Assembly (NCBI GenBank): GCA_041397725.1
Contig: JAWKVZ010000005.1
Location: forward strand, 186,001-250,000
Source: JAGRKR01 sp041397725
Lineage (GTDB): Bacteria > Pseudomonadota > Alphaproteobacteria > Rhizobiales > Hyphomicrobiaceae
Direction: 5' to 3'
Length of the DNA: 64,000 nucleotides
The notes under the pieces were generated by a model. The model was given only the letters and a program-made list of their open reading frames with translations. It did not search any database and had not been told where the DNA came from. Positions 1-9,151 of this stretch are shown here, piece by piece (positions within the stretch are counted from its first letter, which is position 1; each line of letters opens with the position of its first letter). A program made the position numbers and the translations under genes.

Positions 1-144
1 GTTCACGAGATGGAGCGGCCCCTCGAAGCCCGCCTCGAGCATGGCGCGGACGAGGACCGAGCCCACAGTGCCCGGGCGCTCGCTGGCCCCTATGATGGCC
101 ACCGAGCCCGGCGCGAAGGCTGCTTCGAGGTTTCTTATCGTCAT
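1..144 (-). CDS. Acetate-CoA ligase (ADP-forming)/acyl-CoA synthetase family protein, N-terminal part
   Basis: The first 48 codons are present and the gene runs off the window at position 1. The peptide starts MTIRNLEAAF and contains SVAIIGASERPGTVG, the glycine-rich entry to a Rossmann-like CoA-binding domain. This opening is typical of NDP-forming acyl-CoA synthetases and of protein acetyltransferases that carry the same domain. The catalytic histidine and the ATP-grasp part lie outside the window, so the subclass cannot be told. The ATG at 144 is the only good start. The gene is divergent from the DUF2189 gene at 335, and about 190 bases separate the two starts. Confidence 0.7.
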   Translation of the reverse strand, partial: MTIRNLEAAFAPGSVAIIGASERPGTVGSVLVRAMLEAGFEGPLHLVN

Positions 145-334
145 GTGCTGTCCATTTCTGTCCCCTCGGGCTTCTCCAGTACTTGCGCGAGGTCAAAGTA
201 AGGCTGATGCCGTGATGGCAGTTCTAATCCGAGAAGTGTGACATACTGGCAGTGGCCGGCTCTTCCTTCTGCGGCTTTTCTGGAAGGAGGGGGCCGCGGC
301 GCCGGGGCATTCGCATTCTTGGGGAGAGACTTCG

Positions 335-1150
335 ATGGTGGCACGGCAAATGGGAGGCGGCTCGCTCAGGGAGCCGGACGCGCTGACAGCCGTGCCGCAG
401 ACCCGAAGCGTCCCATTCGACCAACCCTGGGTCTGGCTGGCGGCCGGCTGGCGCGATCTGTGGCGCGTGCCGAGCGTCAGCCTCGCCTACGGCGGCGTTT
501 TCGCTGCGGTGGCCGTGCTCATGGCCTTCGGTCTCACGCAATTCGGCTGGCAATCCCTGATCCTCGCTCTGGCGGGCGGCTTCCTCATCCTTGGCCCCAT
601 CCTCGCGGTCGGGCTCTACGAGGTGAGCCGGCGGCTGGAGATGGGCGAGACGATCAGTCTCGCCGAGGCGATCGCCGCCAGCCGCCGGGCGCCCGGCCAA
701 CTGGGCTTCATGGGCATCCTGCTGCTCATCATGTTCTTTGCCTGGGTCCAGATCGCGCTGCTGCTGTTCATGCTCTTCATGGGGACCGGACACCTGCCGT
801 CGCCGAGCGAGTTCGTGCCGACGCTGCTGTTCTCCGGCCGGGGCCTCGGATTGTTGATCGTCGGCACGTCCGCCGGCGCCGTCCTGGCCGCACTCGTTTT
901 CGTGGTCACGGCCGTCTCGGTGCCGCTGCTCATGGTGCGCAAGGTCGACGTGGTGACCGCGGTTCTGACGAGCATCGACGCCTGCCGGAAGAACCTGCCG
1001 GCCATGGCGCTGTGGGCGGTTCTCATCGCTGCGTTCATGGCGCTCGGACTGGCCACCGTCTTCGTCGGCCTGGCGGTCGCCTTTCCCCTGATCGGCCATG
1101 CCAGTTGGCACGCCTTCCGCGATCTCGTCGCACTCGAGCCGAACGAATAG
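335..1150 (+). CDS. DUF2189 domain integral membrane protein
   Basis: A 271-residue protein with five or six hydrophobic segments at about residues 50-67, 73-95, 124-149, 168-199 (probably two helices) and 222-251. The C-terminal signature GHASWHAFRDLV is what one sees in the DUF2189 family of alphaproteobacterial inner-membrane proteins, sometimes found near cytochrome oxidase genes. The biochemical role of the family is not established. The ATG at 335 has a purine-rich GGGGAGA about 8 bases upstream. It stands alone between a divergent CoA-ligase-type gene and a convergent mtgA, so context gives no pathway. Confidence 0.8.
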   Translation: MVARQMGGGSLREPDALTAVPQTRSVPFDQPWVWLAAGWRDLWRVPSVSLAYGGVFAAVAVLMAFGLTQFGWQSLILALAGGFLILGPILAVGLYEVSRRLEMGETISLAEAIAASRRAPGQLGFMGILLLIMFFAWVQIALLLFMLFMGTGHLPSPSEFVPTLLFSGRGLGLLIVGTSAGAVLAALVFVVTAVSVPLLMVRKVDVVTAVLTSIDACRKNLPAMALWAVLIAAFMALGLATVFVGLAVAFPLIGHASWHAFRDLVALEPNE

Positions 1151-1200
1151 CGCGGCACGATCCAGCATGGACCCTCGCCGGCAGGCGGCGGCCGTACGCC

Positions 1201-2112
1201 TCAGCGCGGTGGCGTCACGCGCTTGTCCCGGGGCAGGGCGAGGCAGGCCAGCACCGGGCCGGCGTTGGGCAGGCGCAAGGCCAGACGCCGGGCGAGCCGC
1301 GTCGTGCCCGGCCCTGGTCGTCCGGCGCGACGACGGATGGGGTTTGGCAGCGACACGGCGAGCAGCAGAGCTTCGCGGTCGGTGAGTTGGCTCGCAGGCT
1401 TGGCAAAATGGAAGCGCGACGCTGCCTCGATGCCGTAGATGCCCGGCCCCCACTCGGCGATGTTGAGATAGATCTCCAGGATGCGGCGCTTGGGCCACGC
1501 GGCCTCCATGCCGAGCGCCAGCGGGATCTCCAGCGCTTTGCGCAGATAGCTCTTGCCGGGCCACAGGAACAGGTTTTTCGCGGTCTGCATCGTGATGGTG
1601 CTGGCGCCGCGCGGGATGCCGTCTCTCGCCTGATCGATGGCGATGCTCATGGCCTGCCAGTCGATGCCGCCGTGCTGGCAGAAGCGCCCATCCTCCGATA
1701 CGACGACGGCGCGGATGAGGCGCGGCGATATCCGCTCGATCGGCACCCAGGTCTGGTGGACCGGGCGGCCGAGCACGCTCTCGCCCAACATCAATGTCGA
1801 GAGTGGGGGATCGACGAAGCGATAGAAGCCGATGAGGGCGACGGCCAGCAGGATCAGCGCCAGTCCGAGCATGAGCGCGAGGCGCAGCAGGCGGCCGATG
1901 AGGCCTCTCTTCGGCTTCGCGGGCCGGCGGACGGTGCGGGTGCGCGCGTCGTCCTCGGGGAGGGCGAGTGTCGGCGGTGTCGACGGTGTCGGCGCCGTTG
2001 CGGGACGCGCGGTGCGGCTGGTGCGTTCCGCATCCCCGGTACTGTCCGGCGGACCGACGCCGGGTTCGCTCGTCGTCGCCCGCGCGTCGAACTCAGCCCG
2101 GCCGTCGGTCAT
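1201..2112 (-). CDS. mtgA: Monofunctional biosynthetic peptidoglycan transglycosylase
   Basis: Polymerises lipid II into glycan strands at the outer face of the inner membrane, without a transpeptidase domain. The 303-residue protein has a Pro/Thr-rich cytoplasmic tail of about 70 residues and one membrane anchor near 74-96. The GT51 domain follows: the catalytic glutamate is E140 in VVVSEDGRFCQH, then ASTITMQTAKNLFL and EIYLNIAEWGPGIYGIEAA. No penicillin-binding domain follows, which separates it from class A PBPs. The N-terminal tail is longer than in the E. coli enzyme (about 240 residues). It is divergent from the polyprenyl synthase gene, whose product feeds undecaprenyl lipid synthesis. 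Confidence 0.93.
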   Translation of the reverse strand: MTDGRAEFDARATTSEPGVGPPDSTGDAERTSRTARPATAPTPSTPPTLALPEDDARTRTVRRPAKPKRGLIGRLLRLALMLGLALILLAVALIGFYRFVDPPLSTLMLGESVLGRPVHQTWVPIERISPRLIRAVVVSEDGRFCQHGGIDWQAMSIAIDQARDGIPRGASTITMQTAKNLFLWPGKSYLRKALEIPLALGMEAAWPKRRILEIYLNIAEWGPGIYGIEAASRFHFAKPASQLTDREALLLAVSLPNPIRRRAGRPGPGTTRLARRLALRLPNAGPVLACLALPRDKRVTPPR

Positions 2113-2225
2113 GGAAACTGGTCCTCGAAAGACTGGAGCTGCCTTCTCGCGCCATACGTATATAGTCCCGGCGTCGGTCGGTACGAAGGGAGCCAGGACG
2201 TAAAGTGCAGGCAGGCGGCGGAAAG

Positions 2226-3119
2226 ATGACGTTCTCGCAGAGGCTGGGAGAGAGGGCCCAGGCCGTGGAACAGCGCCTCGACCACATGCTCGTTGCGGCG
2301 CGGCTCGGGCAGCCGCCGGAGCGCCTGGTGGCTGCGATGCGTCATGCGGTGCTCGGCTCCGGCAAGCGGTTCCGGCCTTTCCTCGTGCTCGAATCCGCGG
2401 CTCTCATGGGTGTTCCGGTCGAAGATGCTCTGGATACGGCGGCAGCTGTCGAGCTGCTGCATTGCTACTCGCTGGTGCACGACGATCTGCCGGCCATGGA
2501 CGACGACGACCTGCGGCGGGGCCGGCCGACCGTGCACCGTGCCTTCGACGAGGCGACAGCGATACTGGCCGGCGATGGGCTGCTGACGCTCGCCTTCGAG
2601 GTTCTGGCAGGGGAGGCCGCGCGCCGTGGGCCGGAGATTGTCGTCGCGCTGGTGGCGGGCCTGGCGCGGGCAGCCGGCGTCGGCGGCATGGTCGGCGGCC
2701 AGCAGCTCGACCTCGACGCGGAGGCGCAGCGCGGCCTCGGGCTCGGCGACATCTACCGCATCCAGGCGCTGAAGACAGGAGCGCTCATTCGCTTCTCGGC
2801 GGAGGCCGGTGCGATATTGGCGGCGGGTGGGGCCGACGACCGTGCCGCCCTCGGCACCTACGGGGAGGCGCTCGGGCTGGCATTCCAGATCTCGGACGAT
2901 CTGCTCGACGTCGAAGGCGATGCCGCGGCCGTCGGCAAGGCGACAGGCAAGGACGCTGCCGTGGGCAAGGCGACGTACGTTTCCCTGCTGGGCGTCGGCG
3001 GTGCGCGCCATGTTCTGTCAGACGTGACCGACGAGGCGCTGGCGGCGCTCGACCGCTTCGGCAGCCGGGCCGACGTATTGCGCGCGGCGGTGCGCTTCGT
3101 CGCCGAGCGGGATCGCTAG
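2226..3119 (+). CDS. ispA: Polyprenyl synthetase, farnesyl/geranylgeranyl diphosphate synthase
   Basis: Head-to-tail condensation of isopentenyl diphosphate with an allylic diphosphate in the cytosol. The 297-residue protein shows both aspartate-rich motifs: DDLPAMDDDD at about 86-95 and ISDDLLD at 222-228, plus GSGKRFRP at 44-51 and the GQQLDLD segment near 159-164. Its size and the short form of the first motif fit bacterial farnesyl diphosphate synthase, but geranylgeranyl product length cannot be excluded. The ATG at 2226 follows GGAAAG. An in-frame GTG at 2205 would add seven residues. No dxs gene follows, unlike the usual alphaproteobacterial order. IspG of the same MEP/isoprenoid pathway is at 50890. 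Confidence 0.88.
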   Translation: MTFSQRLGERAQAVEQRLDHMLVAARLGQPPERLVAAMRHAVLGSGKRFRPFLVLESAALMGVPVEDALDTAAAVELLHCYSLVHDDLPAMDDDDLRRGRPTVHRAFDEATAILAGDGLLTLAFEVLAGEAARRGPEIVVALVAGLARAAGVGGMVGGQQLDLDAEAQRGLGLGDIYRIQALKTGALIRFSAEAGAILAAGGADDRAALGTYGEALGLAFQISDDLLDVEGDAAAVGKATGKDAAVGKATYVSLLGVGGARHVLSDVTDEALAALDRFGSRADVLRAAVRFVAERDR

Positions 3120-3228
3120 GCTCCCGCCGTCCCGACCGCGGCGGCTCGAGCGTCCGCCGGGTGCTTGGCGACCCGCGCCGGTGCGCATAAGCTCTGTGCT
3201 CCACACGCGACGGCACAGGGAGCGACGA

Positions 3229-3618
3229 ATGTCCAAGTTCACCTACGATCACATGCACCTCCGAAGCCCCGATCCCGAGAAGACCGCGGCCTTCTACGAG
3301 CGCATGTTCGGCGCCACGGTTCTCAAGAGCATGCAGGACGGCAAGCCGCGTATCGATCTCGAGCTCGGCGGCACCAAGATTTTCATCGCTCCGGTCTTGC
3401 CGGATGGCAAGACGGCGGCCCCGCCGAAGACGCCGTACCAGGGGCTCGACCATTTCGGCCTGCGGGTCGAGGGGATCGACGCGATCGCCGCTGATCTCAA
3501 GGCCAAGGGGGCCGAGTTCACGATGGAGCCGACCACCATCCGGCCCGGCGTCCGCATCGCCTTCGTCAGGGGTCCCGAGGGCGTCTCGATCGAGCTTCTG
3601 GAGCGCAAGAGCGCCTGA
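3229..3618 (+). CDS. VOC (glyoxalase/bleomycin-resistance) family protein
   Basis: A 130-residue protein with the beta-alpha-beta-beta-beta layout of the vicinal oxygen chelate superfamily. It begins FTYDHMHLRSPDPEKTAAFYERMFGA, where His 8 is a likely metal ligand, and ends GVRIAFVRGPEGVSIELLER, where the Glu is the usual last ligand. The substrate is unknown. Glyoxalase I, methylmalonyl-CoA epimerase and extradiol-dioxygenase-like proteins all share this fold. The ATG at 3229 has AGGGAG about 5 bases upstream. It lies 109 bases after ispA on the same strand and is followed by a terminator-like hairpin at 3656-3692. Confidence 0.82.
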   Translation: MSKFTYDHMHLRSPDPEKTAAFYERMFGATVLKSMQDGKPRIDLELGGTKIFIAPVLPDGKTAAPPKTPYQGLDHFGLRVEGIDAIAADLKAKGAEFTMEPTTIRPGVRIAFVRGPEGVSIELLERKSA

Positions 3619-3655
3619 TCAGGTTACGATCTCGAACCGAGGACCATGACATGAC

Positions 3656-3692
3656 GGAGGGCGTCCGCGCAGAGCGGGCGCTCTCTTCGTTT
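3656..3692 (+). terminator. Rho-independent-type terminator after the VOC gene
   Basis: The core arms GCGTCCGC (3661-3668) and GCGGGCGC (3674-3681) enclose a 5-base loop. The stem can be extended by five more pairs to 3656/3686, with three G-T wobbles in all. The strand then reads TCTCTTCGTTT. The T-run is broken, so efficiency is uncertain. Confidence 0.5.
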
Positions 3693-4766
3693 CAAACTAC
3701 CTTGGGGTGCCGTCGCGACCCACGAACTAGCCCTTTGGTCGAGGCGTGTGCGACCTCATCCACAGCGCAATTGCCTTGAAAGTGGCGTGGTCGCAACAGA
3801 TGAAAAAGGGGTGAGGTCCGTTGTCGGGGACGATGCCGACGCGGCTTGGGGAAGTCGGCATGCGGCAGTGCAGAACGCCGCACGGTTCCACCTCCGACGT
3901 CGGCGGGGAGCAAATCCCTGTGACGGCTCAGTCGGATAGAGCAAAGTGCTCGGACTAAACTATCCGCAGAAAGTCAATCCGATAGCGGACGATCAGGGTG
4001 GCGCTGCTCGAGCGGCGTCGGAGCCCCTCGTTTGGGCCGTCAAGATCGAGCCCCGCGAGAAATCGATTCGCGAGGCCGATTGCCCCATTGCAGAGCGTGG
4101 AGCATGCGGCCATCTTCTGCCCCCGTTGGCTCGCCGACCAAGCGGGAATTGAGCGGGGGGTATAGCGAGCCAGCCGGCCTCCAAGGCGCGAAGCTGCGGA
4201 GGCTGGCACGGTCTACGGTTGGTGGGGATGGTCTGGGGATGTGTCCGCAGGTCAGTGGCCGTAGGAGCCGTGCAGGGGCAGCACCAGGCACATGAAGAGG
4301 GCAGTGGCCTCTCCGAGGTCATTCGAAGTGTGCGGACGCGCTGTCGCGAGCTGCCGGCAATTTGCCGGCAGCTCGCAGCCATCTCGCCGGCGAGCGCGTG
4401 CGGCGGCTCGGACGGCGCTGCGGCATTTCCAGCACATTGCGACGGTCACGAGAGACGACGTGCAGCGCGCGCTTGTTTGTGCGGAGCCTCGTGTGCCAGT
4501 GTGCACGAGCCTGCTCACCCGCATCCCAAGTGAAAGCCTTCGCCGGCCCGTCCTCCTGCTCGCCGACGTCGGTCGAGACGAATCTGCGACTTGAGATCGT
4601 CGCCGAGCAATGGCATGACAGATGACGGACAAGTTACAGTCGCGCGCGGGGGCGCGGCGCCGGACCGGTGCCTGAGCTGGTGGGACGAGGACGCGCATGG
4701 CGGCTTCTCACGGCTTCTCCCCTTCGCATCACTGATCGAGTAACCCGAGTACGAGAGACGCTGTTC
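3693..4766. other. 1.1-kb stretch with no convincing gene
   Basis: None of the open frames in either strand shows a recognisable domain, a credible ribosome-binding site or conserved-looking composition. Two structures stand out: a tRNA D-arm-like GCTC...GAGC hairpin at 3926-3942, and a perfect 15-bp inverted repeat at 4346-4376. The stretch may be decayed accessory DNA or hold an untranslated RNA; the sequence alone does not settle this. Confidence 0.5.
4346..4376. repeat. Perfect 15-bp inverted repeat with one-base centre
   Basis: The arm GCGAGCTGCCGGCAA at 4346-4360 is repeated in inverted form at 4362-4376 around a single T. This is a 31-base near-palindrome inside the gene-free stretch. 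It has no adjacent T-run, so it does not look like a simple terminator. Confidence 0.8.
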
Positions 4767-6422
4767 ATGTTGTGTGTTGGTTGGGGTGCCCGCGTAGCTA
4801 TCGCCATCGTGGCAGTCGTCGCCGGTCTTTCGATGCTGGTGCCCGACACCGAGTCGGCGCCGCGACGCAAATCGCGACAACAGCGGGCGCAGCCCGAGGC
4901 CGAGCTGCCGGCTACCCGCCATCAGTTGGCCCTTGCACCCTTCACGGCATCGCTCGATCCGGGCGATCTTGACGGTGTGCACCCCGCGGGCACGAGCGTG
5001 TTCGTCGATATCGCGCTGACGACATCACAGAGCGGCCGTCGCGCCCCCGATCGCCTGCGGATCGAGCTTGCGGGCCGCGGCCTCGATATCGTTTCCGTGC
5101 ATGGCGCCTCGACCAGGCTCGTTCGCGAGGATGGCAGGATTTTCGCCGACGTGCGCGGTATTCGCCGCGGCCGCACCAGCCGTCTGCTCGTCGAGGCGCG
5201 CCTCAAGACCGATGGACAGGGGGTGGACGCCACCGGCAAGCGCGCCCTGACCGTCAAGCTCGCCAAATCCGCCGACGACGAGGGCGTGGCACGCACGTTC
5301 GAGTGGAAGACCGCCGACTGCTCCGGCGACTTCCACCGCTCGCTGGTCTCGATCCGCGATGGCAAGGCGGCCGGCATGCGACCGTCGCTGCTGACGGCGA
5401 AGGAAGGGGACCGCGCGTTGCCCGGCCGCTGGCTGTTCTGGGAGTCCAACCCCCGGGCAAGGCTGCGGTCGCGCGCGTCGGCTCGGGACGGCCGGCCCTG
5501 CGAGCAATGGCGGGGCTCGGGCCGCCGCAAGCGGTGCGTGCGCTGGGGTGAGGCGCCCGATCCGGCGTTGAAGACCGCTGATCACGGTGTTCCCACCAAG
5601 GAGGAAATCGCACTGCTCGCCTTCCTCGACGGCTTCGTGCGCAGCCGCGGCAGCATCGAGGACTTCGGCAAGCGCGGCCGGCACGCCTGGATCACGATGC
5701 GGGTCTCGACGGATATCAGGACGTTCCTGACACAAGGCCAGCATCCCGCGCTGTGCACGGGCGCTCCGGAGATGCTCGACTACTTCGAGAAGCGCATGGG
5801 GGCGTTCCGCACTCGCGGCGAGGCCGTCGCCAGCGAGACCGCAAAGGCGCCGGCGCTGGCCGATCTGCGCATCAAGCTGGCCTACGACGTGCGCAAGGCG
5901 ACGCCGGCTCCAGCCGTGCCGTCGGTCGCCCCGGCCAGGGAGCCGGCCAAGCCGGCCGATCCGTCCGTTCCGACATCGAAGGCTCCGGAAAAGCCGTCCT
6001 CGACGATGATCATCACAGGCTCGACGCCCCGGCCGGCCACCACCACTCCGGCGGCGCCAGCACAGCCGCCGGCTTTCAGTCTCGCCGAGCCCGCGACCCC
6101 GCCGCGCGCGGACGCACCGCTGGTGCAGAAAATCGCCTATGTCGCCGGGCTGTTCTCGCCGAGCGAAAAGGCGCGCGCCGTGGCTGACGCGGCCTCGCCG
6201 TTCGCGGCTCTCGCGGAGGCTAAGGCCCTGCTCGGCGGCGCGTGGGTCAAGGACGTGCCGAAACCCATCGTGCAATCGTCGCTGGCAGCGCTCAGGACGC
6301 TCGAGGCACAGGCCTATGCCGAGCTGTTCGGCCGCGAGTACAAGGCCGTCTCCGTGTCGTTCTTCGGCAGCATCGCCGATATCCGTGCGGCTCACGCCAA
6401 GTCGTGCCGCTGCGGCTCGTGA
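4767..6422 (+). CDS. Exported protein of unknown function with a proline-rich linker
   Basis: Not recognised. From the ATG at 4767 the product has 551 residues and opens with MLCVGWGARVAIAIVAVVAG, a signal peptide or single anchor. A beta-rich region of about 250 residues follows. Next comes a helical part around YFEKRMGAFRTRG, then a Pro/Ala/Thr-rich linker (about residues 376-445, with SSTMIITGSTPRP) and a C-terminal helical segment ending SCRCGS. A longer in-frame start at 4668 exists, but it would place 33 non-hydrophobic residues before the signal sequence. The layout suggests a periplasmic protein with a flexible tether. It is 98 bases ahead of the acyl-CoA dehydrogenase on the same strand. 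Confidence 0.55.
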   Translation: MLCVGWGARVAIAIVAVVAGLSMLVPDTESAPRRKSRQQRAQPEAELPATRHQLALAPFTASLDPGDLDGVHPAGTSVFVDIALTTSQSGRRAPDRLRIELAGRGLDIVSVHGASTRLVREDGRIFADVRGIRRGRTSRLLVEARLKTDGQGVDATGKRALTVKLAKSADDEGVARTFEWKTADCSGDFHRSLVSIRDGKAAGMRPSLLTAKEGDRALPGRWLFWESNPRARLRSRASARDGRPCEQWRGSGRRKRCVRWGEAPDPALKTADHGVPTKEEIALLAFLDGFVRSRGSIEDFGKRGRHAWITMRVSTDIRTFLTQGQHPALCTGAPEMLDYFEKRMGAFRTRGEAVASETAKAPALADLRIKLAYDVRKATPAPAVPSVAPAREPAKPADPSVPTSKAPEKPSSTMIITGSTPRPATTTPAAPAQPPAFSLAEPATPPRADAPLVQKIAYVAGLFSPSEKARAVADAASPFAALAEAKALLGGAWVKDVPKPIVQSSLAALRTLEAQAYAELFGREYKAVSVSFFGSIADIRAAHAKSCRCGS

Positions 6423-6520
6423 AGGGAGCGCGCCGGCCCTTGCGCTGACGCCGTTGTCTCGGAGACAATCGCCTGGCGGCCGCACCCGCGGCCGCCGCTG
6501 GCGAACCGAGGTGTCCTGCC

Positions 6521-8239
6521 ATGACCGAGACGGCTGCTCTCCTGACCGCTCTCTCAGCCGCCATGCCGCAACCGGAGACCCGGGGGCTCGACGTGCTGGC
6601 GGCGGACCCATCCCTCCGGCAGATGCTGGCGCTGTATCTGCCGCCCGGCGAGGCGCCGGCCGTGGAGCCGCATATCCAGCGGCTCGCCCGGCTCGTCACG
6701 ACGCATCTCGACGATCTCGCGCATGCGGCCGACAAGTCGCCGCCCGTGCTGCGGCTCAGGTCGCGACAGGGTGAGGATCACCAGAGCCTCGACAAGAGCC
6801 CGGCTTACCGCGAACTGGAAAAGATCGCCTATGGCGATCTGGCCATGGCTGCGCTCTCGCACCGGCCGGCGCTCGGCAGCAACGCCCCGCTTTCGGCGAC
6901 GACGAAATACGCGCTGTTCTATCTCTTCGCGCAGGCGGAGTTCGGCTTGCTCTGCCCGGTCAGCATGACCGATTCCCTGACGCGCACGATCCGCAAGTAC
7001 GCCGCTCCCGATCTGCTCGATCGCTATCTGCCGGGCCTGCTGGCAGAAGAGGAGAGCGAGCTGCTGCAGGGCGCCATGTTCATGACCGAGAGGTTCGCGG
7101 GCTCCGACGTCGGCGCGACCGAGACGCGCGCCGTCAAGAATGGCGATCACTGGCGGTTGTGGGGCGACAAGTGGTTCTGCTCGAACGTGGACGCCGGCGT
7201 CTCGCTCGTGCTGGCGCGTCCGGAGGGGGCGCCGCCGGGCACCCGGGGGCTCGGCCTGTTCCTGATGCCGCGCCGCCTCGCCGACGGCAGCGCCAACGCC
7301 TATCGGATCGTGCGGCTCAAGGACAAACTCGGTACGCGCTCCATGGCGTCCGGTGAGATCATTCTCGAGGGCGCGGTCGGCTATCTCGTCGGTGAGCTGT
7401 CGCAGGGCTTCAAGCAGATGACCGAGATGGTCAACCAGTCGCGGCTCTCCAACGCCGTGCGCTCGGCGGGCATGATGCGCCGCGCCATCCACGAAGCGAT
7501 CCGGGTCGCGACGGGGCGTGCAGCTTTCGGAAAGCCGATCGTGGAGCTGCCGCTCGCACGCCGCCAGCTCATCAAGATGATCGTGCCGGCCGAACAGGCG
7601 ATCAGCACCTGCTTCTATACGGGGGCCTGTCTGGATGCCGCCGATGCGGGGGATGCCAAGGCCCTGCGGCTCCGGCGCATCCTGACGCCGCTCGTCAAGT
7701 TCCGTGCCTGCCGCGACGCGCGCAAGGTGACGGGCGATGGCATGGAGATGCGTGGCGGCACCGGCTACATCGAGGAATGGATCGAGCCACGCCTCGTTCG
7801 CGACTCCCACCTCGGATCGATCTGGGAGGGCACCAGCAACATCATCGCGCTCGATGTGATCCGTGCCGCGCGCAAGGAGCGGGCGCACGAGGCACTGGCG
7901 GACGAGTTGCGGCCGATGATCGCGGAGGCGCCGGGCGAGCTTGCCGCGAGGCTGGAGGATTGCCTGGCGCGCACGCTGGCGCTCGTCGATACGGTCGTGG
8001 AGGAGAAGCGCGAGGAGGATGCGCGGCGGGCGGCGAGCGCGCTCTATCACATCACCAGCGCCGCGCTGCACGTGCGCGAGTGGAAAGCGCTCGGCGCGCC
8101 GCTCAGGCTCGATCTGGCTAGGCTGGTGCTCGCGCACAAGCTCTCAGCTCCCGATCCGCTGGCGCCGGGTGCGGCCGATGACGAGGCCGCCGCCGATCGC
8201 GTCCTTTCGGCGCTCGTGGCGGCGCACCGCGCGGCTTGA
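6521..8239 (+). CDS. Acyl-CoA dehydrogenase family protein, AidB-like
   Basis: FAD-dependent dehydrogenase of 572 residues, much longer than short/medium-chain enzymes (about 380). It has the extended N-terminal part of the AidB/very-long-chain-like branch. FAD/substrate signatures are visible: MTERFAGSDVG at 188-198, the DKWFCSN strand near 216-222, RGGTGYIEE at 411-419 and SIWEGTSNI at 433-441. E436 of the last is the likely catalytic base. E. coli AidB is alkylation-induced and has weak isovaleryl-CoA dehydrogenase activity. Here the neighbours are CoA-transferases, so a catabolic acyl-CoA role is more likely than DNA protection. It heads a same-strand block that runs to 12303. Confidence 0.88.
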   Translation: MTETAALLTALSAAMPQPETRGLDVLAADPSLRQMLALYLPPGEAPAVEPHIQRLARLVTTHLDDLAHAADKSPPVLRLRSRQGEDHQSLDKSPAYRELEKIAYGDLAMAALSHRPALGSNAPLSATTKYALFYLFAQAEFGLLCPVSMTDSLTRTIRKYAAPDLLDRYLPGLLAEEESELLQGAMFMTERFAGSDVGATETRAVKNGDHWRLWGDKWFCSNVDAGVSLVLARPEGAPPGTRGLGLFLMPRRLADGSANAYRIVRLKDKLGTRSMASGEIILEGAVGYLVGELSQGFKQMTEMVNQSRLSNAVRSAGMMRRAIHEAIRVATGRAAFGKPIVELPLARRQLIKMIVPAEQAISTCFYTGACLDAADAGDAKALRLRRILTPLVKFRACRDARKVTGDGMEMRGGTGYIEEWIEPRLVRDSHLGSIWEGTSNIIALDVIRAARKERAHEALADELRPMIAEAPGELAARLEDCLARTLALVDTVVEEKREEDARRAASALYHITSAALHVREWKALGAPLRLDLARLVLAHKLSAPDPLAPGAADDEAAADRVLSALVAAHRAA

Positions 8240-8314
8240 GTTGCCGGCGTTGTCGTCTATTCTCGCCGCACGGGCGCTCGAGATGGCGCTCCACCCAGCC
8301 AGCATGAGGCAGCT

Positions 8315-9151
8315 ATGACCTCGACCGGACCCGAGATCGTGTCGACTGCGGCTCTTGCCGCGCGCATTCCCGACGCGTGCAGCATCGCGCTGCCGCCCGA
8401 CCATTCCGGCTGCGCCATGGCGGTCGTCCGCCATCTGCTGGCGCGTCCCGTGCGTGACCTCCACGTGGTGTGCGTGCCGGCCGGCGGCTTCCAGGTCGAT
8501 ATGCTGATTGGCGCCGGCTGCGTGGCGCGCGTCGAGGCGGCGGCGGTTTCGCTTGGTGAGCATGGCTTGCCGCCGCGCTTCGTGGCGGCCATCAAGTCGG
8601 GCGAGATCGAGATGTGGGAGGCGACCTGCCCCGCGATTCACAGCGGATTGCAGGCCGCCGAAAAGGGTATTCCGTTCATTCCGCTGCGCGGCATCATCGG
8701 CTCGGACCTTCTCACGGTGCGGCCCGACTGGAAAGTGATCGAGAACCCGCTCGCGGAGGACGGAAAGCGCGATCCCATCGTTGTGCTTCCCGCCATCCGG
8801 CCGGATTTCGCGCTCTTCCACGCGCCGAAGGCGGATCGCCACGGCAACGTCTGGATCGGCGTCCGCCGCGAGATGATGCTGATGGCCCATGCCGCCCGCG
8901 AGACCCTCGTCTCGGTCGAGCGGATCGAGGACGCCGACTTCATGGCCGACCCGCAGATTGCCGCCGGCACCATACCGGCGCTCTATGTCTCGGCCATCGC
9001 TGAAGCTCCGAACGGCGCCTGGCCCGTGGGGCTCTTCAACACCTATACGGCGGATCAGGAGGCGCTTGCGAGCTATGCCGCGGCGGCCCGCTCGGATGCC
9101 GGCTTCGCAGACTGGTTGGAGGCAACGGTGCGCGCGAGTGTGCCGGCATGA
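8315..9151 (+). CDS. Family I CoA-transferase, subunit A
   Basis: A 278-residue protein of the two-subunit (GctA/IpdA-like) CoA-transferase type. Recognisable stretches are SIALPPDHSGCAMAVVRHLLAR (given in part), the LFHAPKADRHGNVWIG segment near residues 165-182 and the C-terminal NTYTADQEALASYA. It should act with the next gene to move CoA between carboxylic acids. The acid is not identifiable from sequence. The ATG at 8315 is preceded by GAGG at 5 bases. Its stop overlaps the start of subunit B (ATGA at 9148-9151), a strong sign of translational coupling. Assignment to the family is firmer than to glutaconate or steroid-ring substrates. Confidence 0.8.
   Translation: MTSTGPEIVSTAALAARIPDACSIALPPDHSGCAMAVVRHLLARPVRDLHVVCVPAGGFQVDMLIGAGCVARVEAAAVSLGEHGLPPRFVAAIKSGEIEMWEATCPAIHSGLQAAEKGIPFIPLRGIIGSDLLTVRPDWKVIENPLAEDGKRDPIVVLPAIRPDFALFHAPKADRHGNVWIGVRREMMLMAHAARETLVSVERIEDADFMADPQIAAGTIPALYVSAIAEAPNGAWPVGLFNTYTADQEALASYAAAARSDAGFADWLEATVRASVPA

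Noticed and set aside
3921..3985. Possible tRNA gene, from the D-arm-like sequence at 3926-3942
   Set aside because: The following stem CGGA/TCCG has an 8-base loop and there is no matching acceptor or TTC-type T-arm. No tmRNA tag sequence was seen nearby. It is kept only as part of an odd region.
4252..4698. A 148-codon minus-strand frame as a possible gene
   Set aside because: It is Arg/Ser-rich and lacks a ribosome-binding site. It contains both halves of the inverted repeat, so the frame is probably chance.
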